Assembly: GCF_025215155.1 (NCBI RefSeq) | Contig: NZ_JALHAM010000115.1 | Origin: Dryocola clanedunensis | Lineage (GTDB): Bacteria > Pseudomonadota > Gammaproteobacteria > Enterobacterales > Enterobacteriaceae | Length of the DNA: 64,000 nucleotides | Reading direction: 5' to 3' (one strand) | Shown here: positions 34,129 to 42,687 of the stretch, piece by piece | Layout of the letters: each line of letters opens with the position of its first letter | How positions within the stretch are numbered: the first letter of the stretch is position 1 | Program-made: the position numbers and the translations under genes | The notes under the pieces: model-generated | Databases searched by the model: none | The model's input: the letters and a program-made list of their open reading frames with translations, nothing else | Told to the model about the DNA's origin: nothing

Positions 34129-35166
34129 ATGCGTTATAAAAAACTAGGTAACACCGGCCTGTTTGTCTCAGAACTCTGCCTTGGCACCATGACGTTCGGC
34201 GGCGAGGGCGGCATGTGGGGGAAAATCGGGAATCTTGCGCAGAATGAGGCGGAAAAGCTGGTTGGCGGCGCGCTGGACGCCGGGATAAACTTTATCGATA
34301 CCGCCAACGTTTATTCGGAAGGGCGCTCGGAAATCATCACCGGCCAGGCGCTCAAAAATCTTAAAATCCCGCGTGAAAATGTAGTGGTGGCAACAAAGGT
34401 GTTTGGAGAAACCGGCACCGCCGGGGTCAACTCCCGCGGCTCGTCGCGCTATCACATTATCAACAGCGTAAAAGACAGCCTGCAGCGTATGCAGCTGGAC
34501 CATATCGACCTGTATCAGCTGCACGGCTTCGATCCGGCCACCCCGATTGAAGAGACTCTGCGCGCGCTCGATACCCTGGTGCAGCACGGGCACGTGCGCT
34601 ACATCGGCGTTTCTAACTGGGCGGCGTGGCAAATCATGAAGGCGCTGGGCATTTCAGAACGTCTGGGGCTGGCGCGCTTCGCTTCGCTGCAGGCTTACTA
34701 CACCATTGCCGGACGCGATCTTGAACGCGAGCTGGTGCCGATGCTGCAAAGCGAAGGGGTGGGTCTGATGGTGTGGAGTCCGCTGGCGGGCGGCCTGCTG
34801 AGCGGTAAATACGACCGTGACGGCAAAGCGGAAGAGGGCAGCCGCCGCATCGAGTTCGACTTTCCGCCGGTCAATAAAGATCGCGCTTTCGACTGCGTGG
34901 ACGTAATGCGCGAAATTGCCGAAGGCAAGGGCGTTTCCGTGGCGCAGGTAGCGCTGGCCTGGCTGCTGCACCAGAAAGTGGTCAGCAGCGTGATTATCGG
35001 CGCAAAACGGGTGGATCAGCTTAACGACAATATTGCCGCGACCGACATTCGTTTCACGGAAGAAGAGCTGAAGCGGCTGGATGCGGTAAGCGAGCTGCCG
35101 CGCGAGTATCCAGGCTGGATGCTGGAGCGGCAGGGGGAATATCGTCGTAATCAGCTGAAAGGGTAG
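34129..35166 (+). CDS. Aldo/keto reductase family oxidoreductase
   Basis: A 345-residue NADPH-dependent aldo/keto reductase with a (beta/alpha)8 barrel. The catalytic tetrad appears as Asp and Tyr in DTANVYSEGRSE, Lys in VVATKVFGE and His in YQLHGFDPATP. The cofactor-binding end reads SSVIIGAKRVDQLNDNI. SD TGAGGT precedes the ATG. It lies 122 bp after the efflux operon on the same strand, but the hairpin between them suggests separate transcription. It belongs to the YajO/Tas-like branch; the substrate is unknown. Confidence 0.9.
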   Translation: MRYKKLGNTGLFVSELCLGTMTFGGEGGMWGKIGNLAQNEAEKLVGGALDAGINFIDTANVYSEGRSEIITGQALKNLKIPRENVVVATKVFGETGTAGVNSRGSSRYHIINSVKDSLQRMQLDHIDLYQLHGFDPATPIEETLRALDTLVQHGHVRYIGVSNWAAWQIMKALGISERLGLARFASLQAYYTIAGRDLERELVPMLQSEGVGLMVWSPLAGGLLSGKYDRDGKAEEGSRRIEFDFPPVNKDRAFDCVDVMREIAEGKGVSVAQVALAWLLHQKVVSSVIIGAKRVDQLNDNIAATDIRFTEEELKRLDAVSELPREYPGWMLERQGEYRRNQLKG

Positions 35167-35200
35167 GTTTGCTACGGCGGTTGACGCTGGTGTATGCCGT

Positions 35201-35232
35201 TGTAGGGCGGATAAGCGCAGCGTCATCCGCCG
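35201..35232. repeat. REP unit between the aldo/keto reductase gene and ybjI
   Basis: It reads tgtagggcggataagcgcag followed by cgtcatccgccg, the same REP family as elsewhere in the window. It sits between convergent genes. Confidence 0.85.
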
Positions 35233-35243
35233 TGTAGCCAGGC

Positions 35244-36056
35244 TCAATGGAAAGGAGCTTCCCCGTTGAGCACCTTATCAATAACGTCCAGCACGCCTTC
35301 CCGGTTGTTGTGCCCGGCCTGGAAGCGTGCAATCTTCTTAATCTTCTCCGGGGCATTTTCCATTGCGAAACTGTAACCCGCCTGGCGCAGCATCTCGGCA
35401 TCGTTGCCGCCGTCGCCGAAGGTCACCACCTCGCTGTCTTTAATGCCCCATTTTTCCTGCAAAATTCGCAGGCCGTTGGCCTTGTGAACGCCCGGTATAA
35501 TTAAATCCACGGAGCCATGGCCGCTGGAGACCGGCACCATCACGCCGTTCAGCACCACCGCCAGCGAATCCAGCAGATCCTCAACCATGTCGTCCGGCAG
35601 GTTCAGGGCGATTTTGAAAATCACGTCGTCCGGGTGGCCGAAATGTTCCACCAGCTCAAGGCGATGATAATACATGGCCGCCATCTGCTTAAAATCTTCG
35701 CTGTAGCTTTTTAGCGTGTAGCCGTTGCGCTTGCCGCAGGTGATGATATCGACGTGGGGCAGGCTCAGCAGATGATCGATTACCGTGTTGTACTCCTGGC
35801 GGGACAGCTCCGCGTTGAAGATATCTTTATCTTCGCTCACCACCCAGCCGCCGTTATCCGCCACGAACGAGATTTCGCGGTCGATTTCCGGGAAGAAGGA
35901 CTTCAGCTGAAAATACTGGTTGCCGCTGGCGACAACGAAGCGAATGCCCTGCGCCTTCATCTGCTCGTACTGTTTTGCGAAGCGCGCCCGGTTGTAGTTT
36001 TTGCTGTCGTCGAGAAAAGTGCCGTCCATGTCTACGGCAATCAGTTTGATACCCAT
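35244..36056 (-). CDS. ybjI: HAD-family sugar phosphatase YbjI
   Basis: YbjI is a Cof-type (HAD IIB) phosphatase; the E. coli enzyme hydrolyses FMN and some sugar phosphates. It has 270 residues (271 in E. coli). Motif I is AVDMDGTFL with the nucleophile Asp at residue 9. Motif II is VVASGNQ, and motif IV is VVTFGDGGNDAEMLRQAGYS. SD GGGG precedes the ATG. It lies 35 bp downstream of ybjJ and is probably co-transcribed with it. Confidence 0.94.
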   Translation of the reverse strand: MGIKLIAVDMDGTFLDDSKNYNRARFAKQYEQMKAQGIRFVVASGNQYFQLKSFFPEIDREISFVADNGGWVVSEDKDIFNAELSRQEYNTVIDHLLSLPHVDIITCGKRNGYTLKSYSEDFKQMAAMYYHRLELVEHFGHPDDVIFKIALNLPDDMVEDLLDSLAVVLNGVMVPVSSGHGSVDLIIPGVHKANGLRILQEKWGIKDSEVVTFGDGGNDAEMLRQAGYSFAMENAPEKIKKIARFQAGHNNREGVLDVIDKVLNGEAPFH

Positions 36057-36091
36057 GAAATCCCCCGTTAACTACACCAGTTAAATGTTGT

Positions 36092-37306
36092 TTATTCCGT
36101 TTCGCCAACCAGCTGCGAGCTCTGCGACGGTTTTGCGACGGCTTTAGCGATCAGCGCAGCGACAACCATCAGCGCCAGCACGACCAGCATGGCAAGACGC
36201 AGGCCGTAATGCTCACCCAGGAAGCCGAGCAGCGGTGGCCCGACGAGGAACGCGACGTAGCCCGAAGCGGCGACCACGCTGACGCGCGTCGCCGGGTCCG
36301 GGCCGGTATCTCCTGCGGCAGAGATGGTCAGCGGGAAGCCCAGCGACGTGCCAAGCCCCCATAAGATAACGGAGATGCCAGCCATGAACGGACTGTCGAC
36401 AAAAATAATCATCCCGATGCCCAGAATACCCATCAGGGCACACGCACGCACGACGGTAACCCGGCTGTAACGGTCGATGAACCAGCCGCCGGTGAAACGC
36501 CCCACGGTCATGCCCAGCGTGAAGCCCACGTAAATCAGCGAGCCGGAGGTCGGGCTGAAGCCGTGCCCGTCGACCATCAGCAGCGGCAGCCAGTCGTTGG
36601 CGGAGCCTTCGGCAAAGGCCATCGCCAGCACGATGGTGCCAATCAATAACAGCTGAATATCTTTATAAAACGGTGGGTGCGGCTCGTGGGGATTTGCGGC
36701 ATCGTCCGCATTATCCTTGCCCACGCCGTGAGGTATCGCTCGAATCGCAATGGCAATCGGCACGATAACCAGCAACCCAATCAGGCCAAGATGCCCGTAA
36801 GCACCAAACTCAATCGCGGTCAGGCCCATGCCGACGCCCGCGCCCGCCAGCGTTCCCAGACTGTAAAAGCCGTGCATCATCGGCAGCACGGTTTTTTTCA
36901 ACAATCCTTCGACTATAGCGCCTTCGACGTTCATCGCCACTTCGGCGGAGCCCAGCCCCATGCCGAGCACGGCAAGGCCAAGCGCAAAAAGTACGGGGGA
37001 CGAGAAGTACAGCGCCACGCTCATGATCAGCATGCCGGTGACCATCAGCGTCATGCCGCTGCGAATAATGCTATGGGTGCCGAAGCGTTTAACCAGCCAG
37101 CCGGAGCAGAGAATGCCGCTCATCGAGCCGACGGACAGGCCGAACAGCACGATACCCATGCCCGCCGTGGAGACGCTGAGCGTATCGCGGATGGCTGGCG
37201 TGCGGGTTGCCCAAGAGGCCATGACCAGGCCGGGGAGAAAGAAGAAGGCGAACAGTGCCCAGGTGCGGTGCAGCAGAGCTTTTCTTGATGGTTTTGCGGC
37301 TGGCAT
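36092..37306 (-). CDS. ybjJ: MFS transporter YbjJ
   Basis: YbjJ is a 12-helix major facilitator protein of unknown substrate (404 residues from the ATG at 37306; 402 in E. coli). Matching blocks include FFLPGLVMASWATRTPAIRD, VLPMMHGFYSLGTLAGAGVG and FAEGSANDWLPLLMVDGHGF. The longer frame would start at a TTG (37333) without SD, so the ATG is preferred. It is divergent from the TetR gene rcdA, and a perfect 20-bp palindrome lies between them. Local repression by RcdA is therefore likely. Confidence 0.92.
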   Translation of the reverse strand: MPAAKPSRKALLHRTWALFAFFFLPGLVMASWATRTPAIRDTLSVSTAGMGIVLFGLSVGSMSGILCSGWLVKRFGTHSIIRSGMTLMVTGMLIMSVALYFSSPVLFALGLAVLGMGLGSAEVAMNVEGAIVEGLLKKTVLPMMHGFYSLGTLAGAGVGMGLTAIEFGAYGHLGLIGLLVIVPIAIAIRAIPHGVGKDNADDAANPHEPHPPFYKDIQLLLIGTIVLAMAFAEGSANDWLPLLMVDGHGFSPTSGSLIYVGFTLGMTVGRFTGGWFIDRYSRVTVVRACALMGILGIGMIIFVDSPFMAGISVILWGLGTSLGFPLTISAAGDTGPDPATRVSVVAASGYVAFLVGPPLLGFLGEHYGLRLAMLVVLALMVVAALIAKAVAKPSQSSQLVGETE

Positions 37307-37353
37307 GGAGAGGACCGTAGCGATGAAGAACAATGAGAATCACACTATCAGGG

Positions 37354-37373
37354 ATGTGTACATATGTACACAT
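37354..37373. promoter_or_regulatory. 20-bp perfect palindrome between ybjJ and rcdA (likely TetR operator)
   Basis: ATGTGTACATATGTACACAT is its own reverse complement over all 20 bases. It lies 48 bp before the ybjJ start and 54 bp before the rcdA start, the classic place for a TetR-family operator shared by divergent genes. Confidence 0.8.
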
Positions 37374-37426
37374 TCAGGGGTAGACTCTTTGCATTCTCTT
37401 CTAAACGGCTAATGCCCGGGCGAAGC

Positions 37427-37972
37427 ATGACCCTCTCCCCACGTCGTAACGACCCCGATCGCCGCGCGCGTATATTGCAGGCCACGCTGGATATGCTCGT
37501 TGAGCACGGCGTCAGCCATATTACCCACCGTAAAATCGCCGAAGCGGCGGGAGTTTCGCTGGGATCGATGACCTACTATTTCGACGGTATCGAATCGCTG
37601 CTCAGTGAAGCGTTCACCCAATTCGCGGTGGAAATGTCCAACAGCTATCGCAGCCGACTGGAGCAGGCACGCAATGCCGATGAAGCCTGCGAGGCCGTGG
37701 TTGATATGATTTGCGGGGAAGAGATCGCCACGTCCTGGAATTTACAGGTGATGTATCAGCTGTATGCTTACGCCAACCGCACCCCGGCGCTAAAAATCAT
37801 CATGCAGGACTGGATGAGCCGCAGCCAGCAGGCGCTGGAAGCCTTCTTTGACCCCATAACTGCCCGCACGCTGGACGCTTTTATCGAAGGCATGACCCTG
37901 CATTACGTCACCGACCGCAAACCTTTGAGCCGCGAGGATCTGACCCGCATGGTGGCGAAAATCGTCCGCTAA
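37427..37972 (+). CDS. rcdA: TetR-family regulator RcdA (YbjK)
   Basis: This 181-residue TetR-type repressor/activator matches E. coli RcdA (178 residues), which controls csgD and stress genes. The HTH is ITHRKIAEAAGVSLGSMTYYF at about residues 33-53. The effector domain contains EACEAVVDMICGEEIATSWN and AFIEGMTLHYV. The start at 37427 gives MTLSPRRNDPDRRARILQA; an ATG at 37412 is possible, and neither has a good SD. It is divergent from ybjJ. With mlrA, it is the second csgD regulator in the window. Confidence 0.85.
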   Translation: MTLSPRRNDPDRRARILQATLDMLVEHGVSHITHRKIAEAAGVSLGSMTYYFDGIESLLSEAFTQFAVEMSNSYRSRLEQARNADEACEAVVDMICGEEIATSWNLQVMYQLYAYANRTPALKIIMQDWMSRSQQALEAFFDPITARTLDAFIEGMTLHYVTDRKPLSREDLTRMVAKIVR

Positions 37973-38126
37973 ATCTGGCAGGTGAAATTTCTGGATTTGT
38001 TAGCTACAGTTTGAAGCACTTTATCTGACGAGCAGCCTGCCAATGTAGTTTTTCTCTTATCGATAAACACATAACCAACCGACTTTTTGTCGGCATCAAT
38101 CTGTGCTTGTTAATAAGGGATATCCC

Positions 38127-39362
38127 ATGCTTTTTCTTTTACTGCGCTGCCTGCGCCGGTATCGCTGGTTCGCGTTACTTGGCGGTGCGCTGCTGCTTTC
38201 ATCCGTCGGTAACGGTCTCACGTATGTCATTGTGTTTGGCAAACTCCTCGGCTCAGAGGCAAGGCCCTCCGCGCTGACGCTTGCCTATATTCTTGCTCTT
38301 GCTCCGGGAATCCCGGGCAGTCTGTTTGCTGAGAAACTTCTCTTCAGAATGCCTCTGCTGCCAATTCTAATATTAAGTGAGAGCATTGGCCTTGCCGGTC
38401 TGGCCTTTCCGTGGTGGGCGCTTGACAGCGATAGTCAGCTTTTGCTGCTGGCAAGTCAGGGCGTTGCAGCTTTCGCGGGTGGCATGATGGTGCCTGTCCT
38501 GAGCCAGATCCTGAAAAATGGCCTCTCCCCGGCGGATCTGCCAGCCGCCTCCAGTCTGGAAACGCTGATCTTTGCGGCGAACGTCATTTTTGGGATCGGG
38601 CTAGGCACTTTGCTTTACGGGCATGTGCCGCCGTCAGGGCTTTTTGCTTTGGATGCAATTAGTTTTGTTTTATCCATCGGACTACTTATTGCTGCACATC
38701 GGGTATTTCGGGGCGTGGCGCAGCATACGGTGGAGGATTCCACCGGGAAGATCCGCTGGCGGACGCTACCGCTGCAGCGCAAACGTAGCTTATTGATGCT
38801 GCCCGCTCTGGCGCTGGTGGGCGCGCCGGCAATGGCACTTTTGCCCGCGCTGGCTCCGCAGTTTAGCGGTGAAGCTACGAATACAGGATTAATGCTGCTG
38901 CTGGCACGCAGCGCGGGTCAACTCATCGGCCCGCTGTTGCTCACCGAAAAACAGCTCCAGCGTTACGACGGCAAATTCATCCTGCCGGTTCTGTTCCTCG
39001 CCCTATTTATCGGCGGCTACATGTTGGTGTCTCTCACCGACAAACAGTGGCTGGCCATGCTGCTTATCGTCACGGCTCACATCTTCTCCAACATCGTCTA
39101 CGTACTGGCAACGCTGAATATCATGCGAACTTTCCCCATAGCGCTAACGGGAAAGGCAATGGCAAAGTCATGGCGTATCCAGCTCATTATCACGCTAACG
39201 TTGCCGGTAGCGGCAGGGCTGGCAGCGGATAGATACGATCCCGCTTTGGTGCTGTATCTCTGTTCAGGCGGCGGATTTCTCGCGGTGATTATCGGGGCAG
39301 GCACAGGGCGTGTCGTGAAAATGACAAAGAGTATGAAATTGAATTTTAAAAGAAGTCGTTAA
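38127..39362 (+). CDS. MFS transporter of unknown substrate
   Basis: A 411-residue major facilitator protein with about 12 hydrophobic segments. The ATG at 38127 follows AAGGG; the longer frame begins in poor context. Helix 1 is RYRWFALLGGALLLSSVGNG, and motif-like stretches include LLLLASQGVAAFAGGMMVPV and LMLLLARSAGQLIGPLLL. It resembles multidrug MFS proteins of the MdfA/EntS-like type only loosely. It lies between rcdA and ybjL, which are adjacent in E. coli as I recall, so it is an extra gene here. Substrate and regulation are unknown. Confidence 0.8.
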   Translation: MLFLLLRCLRRYRWFALLGGALLLSSVGNGLTYVIVFGKLLGSEARPSALTLAYILALAPGIPGSLFAEKLLFRMPLLPILILSESIGLAGLAFPWWALDSDSQLLLLASQGVAAFAGGMMVPVLSQILKNGLSPADLPAASSLETLIFAANVIFGIGLGTLLYGHVPPSGLFALDAISFVLSIGLLIAAHRVFRGVAQHTVEDSTGKIRWRTLPLQRKRSLLMLPALALVGAPAMALLPALAPQFSGEATNTGLMLLLARSAGQLIGPLLLTEKQLQRYDGKFILPVLFLALFIGGYMLVSLTDKQWLAMLLIVTAHIFSNIVYVLATLNIMRTFPIALTGKAMAKSWRIQLIITLTLPVAAGLAADRYDPALVLYLCSGGGFLAVIIGAGTGRVVKMTKSMKLNFKRSR

Positions 39363-39400
39363 CGAACGGAGGCGGGAAAGAGATTTCAGGCAATAAAAAA

Positions 39401-39437
39401 CCCATCAACCTTGAACCAAAGAGGCGGGGTTGATGGG
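39401..39437 (-). terminator. Intrinsic terminator of ybjL
   Basis: A 10-bp stem (CCCATCAACC / GGTTGATGGG) with a 17-nt loop is followed on the minus strand by TTTTTTATTG. It lies 115 bp beyond the ybjL stop and faces the end of the MFS gene. Confidence 0.8.
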
Positions 39438-39551
39438 CTCCACAAATTGGGGACATCAAAGAAAAGCAGTGGCATTAATTAAGACTGGCACCTTAGGAAA
39501 AAGTTCGGCCTGTCATAAAAAATAATTATTTTTCTTTGTCTGTGCCCCGGG

Positions 39552-41231
39552 TCACAAACCAGGCCATATGATAACGATCAGCGTTCCCGCCAGCGTTAAC
39601 AACACGTTAGCGATGGCGTAGGTGCCTGCATAGCCCAGCGCCGGGATGTTGCTGCGGGAAACATCGCTGATGATTTCCATTGCTGGTGCACAGGTGCGGG
39701 CACCCATCATTGCTCCGAACAGCAGCGCACGGTTCATACGTAGAACGTATGCGCCGAACAGGAAGCAGATCACTACCGGGATCAGGCTGACGGCCAGTCC
39801 GGCAATCAGCATTTGTCCGCCGACTTCGCCGACGTGGCTGATGCCGCTGCCTGCGCTCAGGCCGACACCGGCCATAAACACCATCAGGCCGAACTCCTTC
39901 ACCATATTTAGCGCACCTTGCGGGATGTAGCCGAAGGTTGGATGGTTGGCTCGCAGGAAGCCCAACATGATGCCTGCGAACAGCAGGCCCGCCGCATTAC
40001 CCACGCCAAAGCTGAATGAGCTGAACTGGAAGGTGATCATGCCGATCATCAGGCCGATGATAAAGAAGGCGCAGAAAGCGAGCAGGTCAGTTATCTGGCT
40101 GTGAATGGAGATAAAGCCGATGCGATCGGCAACGGTTTTGACTCGTCTGGCATCGCCGCTGACCTGTAATACATCGCCCTTGTTCAGCACGATGTTGTCG
40201 TCGATAGGCATTTCAATCTGGCTGCGGATCACGCGGTTCAGGAAGCAACCGTGGTCGGTCAGCTTTAGCTGCGCCAGGCGGCGACCAACGGCATTGTGGT
40301 TTTTGACCACGATCTCTTCGGTGACGATGCGCATGTCCAGCAGGTCGCGGTCGAAGACTTCTTTACCGTTACGGAAGCTGGGGTCCAGACGTGAGTGGGC
40401 GTCCGGGTAGCCAACCAGTGAAATTTCATCGCCTTTTTGGAGCACCGCGTCACCATCTGGGTTTGCCAGAATGCCGTTGCGGCGGATGCGTTCTATGTAG
40501 CAACCGGTCTGACGGTAAATCCCCAGCTCACGCAGGTTTTTGCCATCTGCCCAGGCCACCAGCTCCGAGCCTACGCGATAGGCGCGGATAACTGGCAGGT
40601 AGACTTTACGGGCAGCGTCTGCGTCCAGACCGCGTTCCCGGGCGATCTGCTGGGCGCTGGTTTGCAGATCCTGATGCTGTAATTTCGGCATATAGCGTGC
40701 GCCGATAATTAAGCTCACCAGGCCGATAAGGTAGGTCAGAGCGTAGCCCAGGCTCAGATGATCCAGCGAGTTATCCAGCAGCGCCTTCGACATTCCTGAA
40801 TGGCGAAGCGTGTCGCCGGCACCGACCAGTACAGGTGTTGATGTCATGGACCCGGCGAGCATGCCTGCCGTCAGGCCAATATCCCAGCCGAATAGCCTGC
40901 CAAACCCAAAGGCGAGCAGCATGGCCGTGCCAACCATGACCAGCGCGAGCATCAGGTAGTTTTTGCCGTCACGGAAGAAAATGGAGAAAAAGTTAGGCCC
41001 TGCTTCCACGCCGACGCAAAAGATAAACAGCATAAAGCCCAGATTGAGGGCGTCGGTGTTGATGGCGAAGTGCTGCTGTCCCAGTAATAAAGAGACCACT
41101 AAAACACCAATAGAATTACCCAGTTGGATTGATCCAAGGCGCAATTTACCCAGGCACAACCCTAAGGTCAGCACCACAAATAATAACAGGATGTAATTCC
41201 CGTTTAACAAATCTGCGACGTTTATATTCAC
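39552..41231 (-). CDS. ybjL: AspT/YidE-family transporter YbjL
   Basis: YbjL (559 residues, 561 in E. coli) belongs to the aspartate:alanine exchanger family. Each half has about five transmembrane helices: CVGVEAGPNFFSIFFRDGKN and LAGSMTSTPVLVGAGDTLRH in the first, GAMMGARTCAPAMEIISDVS in the second. Two RCK_C (TrkA-C) domains lie between them, for example VYLPVIRAYRVGSELVAWAD and GDVLQVSGDARRVKTVADR. The substrate is not established; the family includes succinate and amino-acid exchangers. It is divergent from ybjM. Confidence 0.95.
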   Translation of the reverse strand: MNINVADLLNGNYILLLFVVLTLGLCLGKLRLGSIQLGNSIGVLVVSLLLGQQHFAINTDALNLGFMLFIFCVGVEAGPNFFSIFFRDGKNYLMLALVMVGTAMLLAFGFGRLFGWDIGLTAGMLAGSMTSTPVLVGAGDTLRHSGMSKALLDNSLDHLSLGYALTYLIGLVSLIIGARYMPKLQHQDLQTSAQQIARERGLDADAARKVYLPVIRAYRVGSELVAWADGKNLRELGIYRQTGCYIERIRRNGILANPDGDAVLQKGDEISLVGYPDAHSRLDPSFRNGKEVFDRDLLDMRIVTEEIVVKNHNAVGRRLAQLKLTDHGCFLNRVIRSQIEMPIDDNIVLNKGDVLQVSGDARRVKTVADRIGFISIHSQITDLLAFCAFFIIGLMIGMITFQFSSFSFGVGNAAGLLFAGIMLGFLRANHPTFGYIPQGALNMVKEFGLMVFMAGVGLSAGSGISHVGEVGGQMLIAGLAVSLIPVVICFLFGAYVLRMNRALLFGAMMGARTCAPAMEIISDVSRSNIPALGYAGTYAIANVLLTLAGTLIVIIWPGL

Positions 41232-41527
41232 GAAGGCTAACTTCCTGTTTACCAGTAAGTTGTTGAAAGGAGTGGTTTTATGCGCTAAGGTTTTTGCTTA
41301 AATTGAATTGAAGCAATTCTAAATAATTGGCGTGAAACATCACGTGCGCACCCTGACGCTGGCCGCTAGTTTAATCTTAATGGGGTTTGACAGCTAGTAA
41401 GAATATTGTGCTTATAAAAACGCGATAATTTGGCATGGACTGCCACAGCTTTATCAAACTGGGCTATCTCTGCAAAGCAGAGTTTCACAGGCAAATGGTT
41501 CGATACAGATGATGAAAAGGAGAGGAT

Positions 41528-41917
41528 ATGTACAGGCGTGGCCAACGTGGTTTAGGAGTGATCTGCTGCTTTTTGCTTTTCATTTTGGTCTTTTTATCAC
41601 TGCACCTGAACGTGGCGGAGCGCATGCTGACCTCCGGTCATCTTCAGCTGGGGCTGCTGCTTTTTATCCTGCCAGGGGCATTTGCCAGTTTCATATCCAG
41701 ACGCGCCAGGGTTTTCGGACCGCTGCTGGGAGCGATGCTTGCTCTGCCGCTTTGTCTGGTCATCGTTCATACCCTCATCACGCCGACACGGTCGTTCTGG
41801 CAGGAGATAGCCTGGCTTTGCGGCGCTGTATTCTGGACGTCGCTCGGCTCGCTGTGTTTTCTGACGGTAAAAATATTACGCAAGCGACGCGAGGACGAAA
41901 AAAAACCGGCTGAATAG
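41528..41917 (+). CDS. ybjM: Inner-membrane protein YbjM
   Basis: A 129-residue membrane protein with four hydrophobic segments, similar to E. coli YbjM (125 residues) in the stretches GLLLFILPGAFASF, SFWQEIAWLCGAVFW and GSLCFLTVKIL. SD AAGGAG stands before the ATG. Function is unknown. Its last codons lie inside the terminator hairpin that it shares with grxA, so its basic C-terminal tail (KRREDEKKPAE) is partly dictated by that structure. Confidence 0.85.
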   Translation: MYRRGQRGLGVICCFLLFILVFLSLHLNVAERMLTSGHLQLGLLLFILPGAFASFISRRARVFGPLLGAMLALPLCLVIVHTLITPTRSFWQEIAWLCGAVFWTSLGSLCFLTVKILRKRREDEKKPAE

Positions 41918-41927
41918 CCGGTTTTTT
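41900..41927. terminator. Bidirectional terminator between ybjM and grxA
   Basis: A perfect 12-bp stem (aaaaaaccggct / agccggtttttt) with loop gaat carries U runs on both strands. It overlaps the ybjM stop codon and lies 15 bp beyond the grxA stop. Confidence 0.92.
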
Positions 41928-41941
41928 TGTCTGCCTGACGC

Positions 41942-42214
41942 TTATTCAGCGTTCTGGAACAGGCTCAGATGCTCTTTCGCATAGGCCTCAAACTCGGTGC
42001 AGCCACCGATGTGTTGCTGGTCGAGGAAAATCTGCGGTACCGTTTCAACCGGCTTACCCACGGTTTTCTCCAGATCGGCTTTGGTGATGCCTTCTGCGTG
42101 GATATCCACGTAGCGGAAGTTGAAATCATCACGCTCAGCGGTCAGTTTTTCAGCCAGCTCTTTAGCACGTACACAATACGGGCAGCCTGGGCGCCCAAAA
42201 ATCACTGCAAACAT
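41942..42214 (-). CDS. grxA: Glutaredoxin 1
   Basis: A 90-residue glutaredoxin (85 in E. coli) that reduces ribonucleotide reductase, PAPS reductase and OxyR with glutathione. The redox motif CPYC is at 11-14. The cis-proline is in ETVPQIFLDQQHIGG, and the GSH-contact GGCTEFEAY region is present. The second loop carries GGC where E. coli has GGY. The C-terminus is five residues longer. In E. coli the gene is OxyR-activated; I could not place a firm OxyR site here. It is divergent from ybjC-nfsA. Confidence 0.95.
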   Translation of the reverse strand: MFAVIFGRPGCPYCVRAKELAEKLTAERDDFNFRYVDIHAEGITKADLEKTVGKPVETVPQIFLDQQHIGGCTEFEAYAKEHLSLFQNAE

Positions 42215-42393
42215 GGAATCTCCTCAGTTTTGTGGCCGAACGAACCGGCGAATGGTGACTATAATGCCGATAACCGAAGGGAATGGAAAGAAGGTCCTGC
42301 CTCTTAGTTCGATACCCACAGGCTATAGTGAATGTCAGAATGCCTGTTTCACTGGTGTATAGTAGTGTGCTAATTGCCTTCGGAGACAAGCAG

Positions 42394-42687
42394 ATGCGTT
42401 CATTAGGTGCATTACCTAAACCGGTATTGATACTGGAAGTGTTTGGTATCGCTTTATTATTGCTTTCCTATCTTTCCCTGAACGGCTACGTTTCGTTACC
42501 CGCACCAATAGGTACAGCGACCGCCGCCATAGTCATGGTATTTTCTGGCATTGCGCTGATGATCCCGGCGGCGGCATGCATGGTATGGGCCATGGCACAA
42601 AACGTCGCTCCGCTGCTGACCAGAGGCGCTGCTCCAAAATCACAATCAGATAAGACAGAGGACAAACGAGATGACGCCGACCATTGA
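42394..42687 (+). CDS. ybjC: Inner-membrane protein YbjC
   Basis: A 97-residue protein with two or three hydrophobic segments, corresponding to E. coli YbjC (95 residues): MRSLGALPKPVLILEVFGIA at the start and an acidic/basic tail KTEDKRDDADH. The ATG at 42394 follows GGAGA. It overlaps nfsA by 17 bp. In E. coli the ybjC-nfsA unit, with rimK and ybjN, is induced by SoxS and MarA; I did not find a convincing marbox. Function is unknown. Confidence 0.88.
   Translation: MRSLGALPKPVLILEVFGIALLLLSYLSLNGYVSLPAPIGTATAAIVMVFSGIALMIPAAACMVWAMAQNVAPLLTRGAAPKSQSDKTEDKRDDADH

Noticed and set aside
42215..42393. Possible OxyR or SoxS site between grxA and ybjC
   Set aside because: Only one partial ATAC-N7-CTAT half-site (near 42311-42326) was found and no convincing marbox; the E. 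coli regulation is known but not shown by this sequence.
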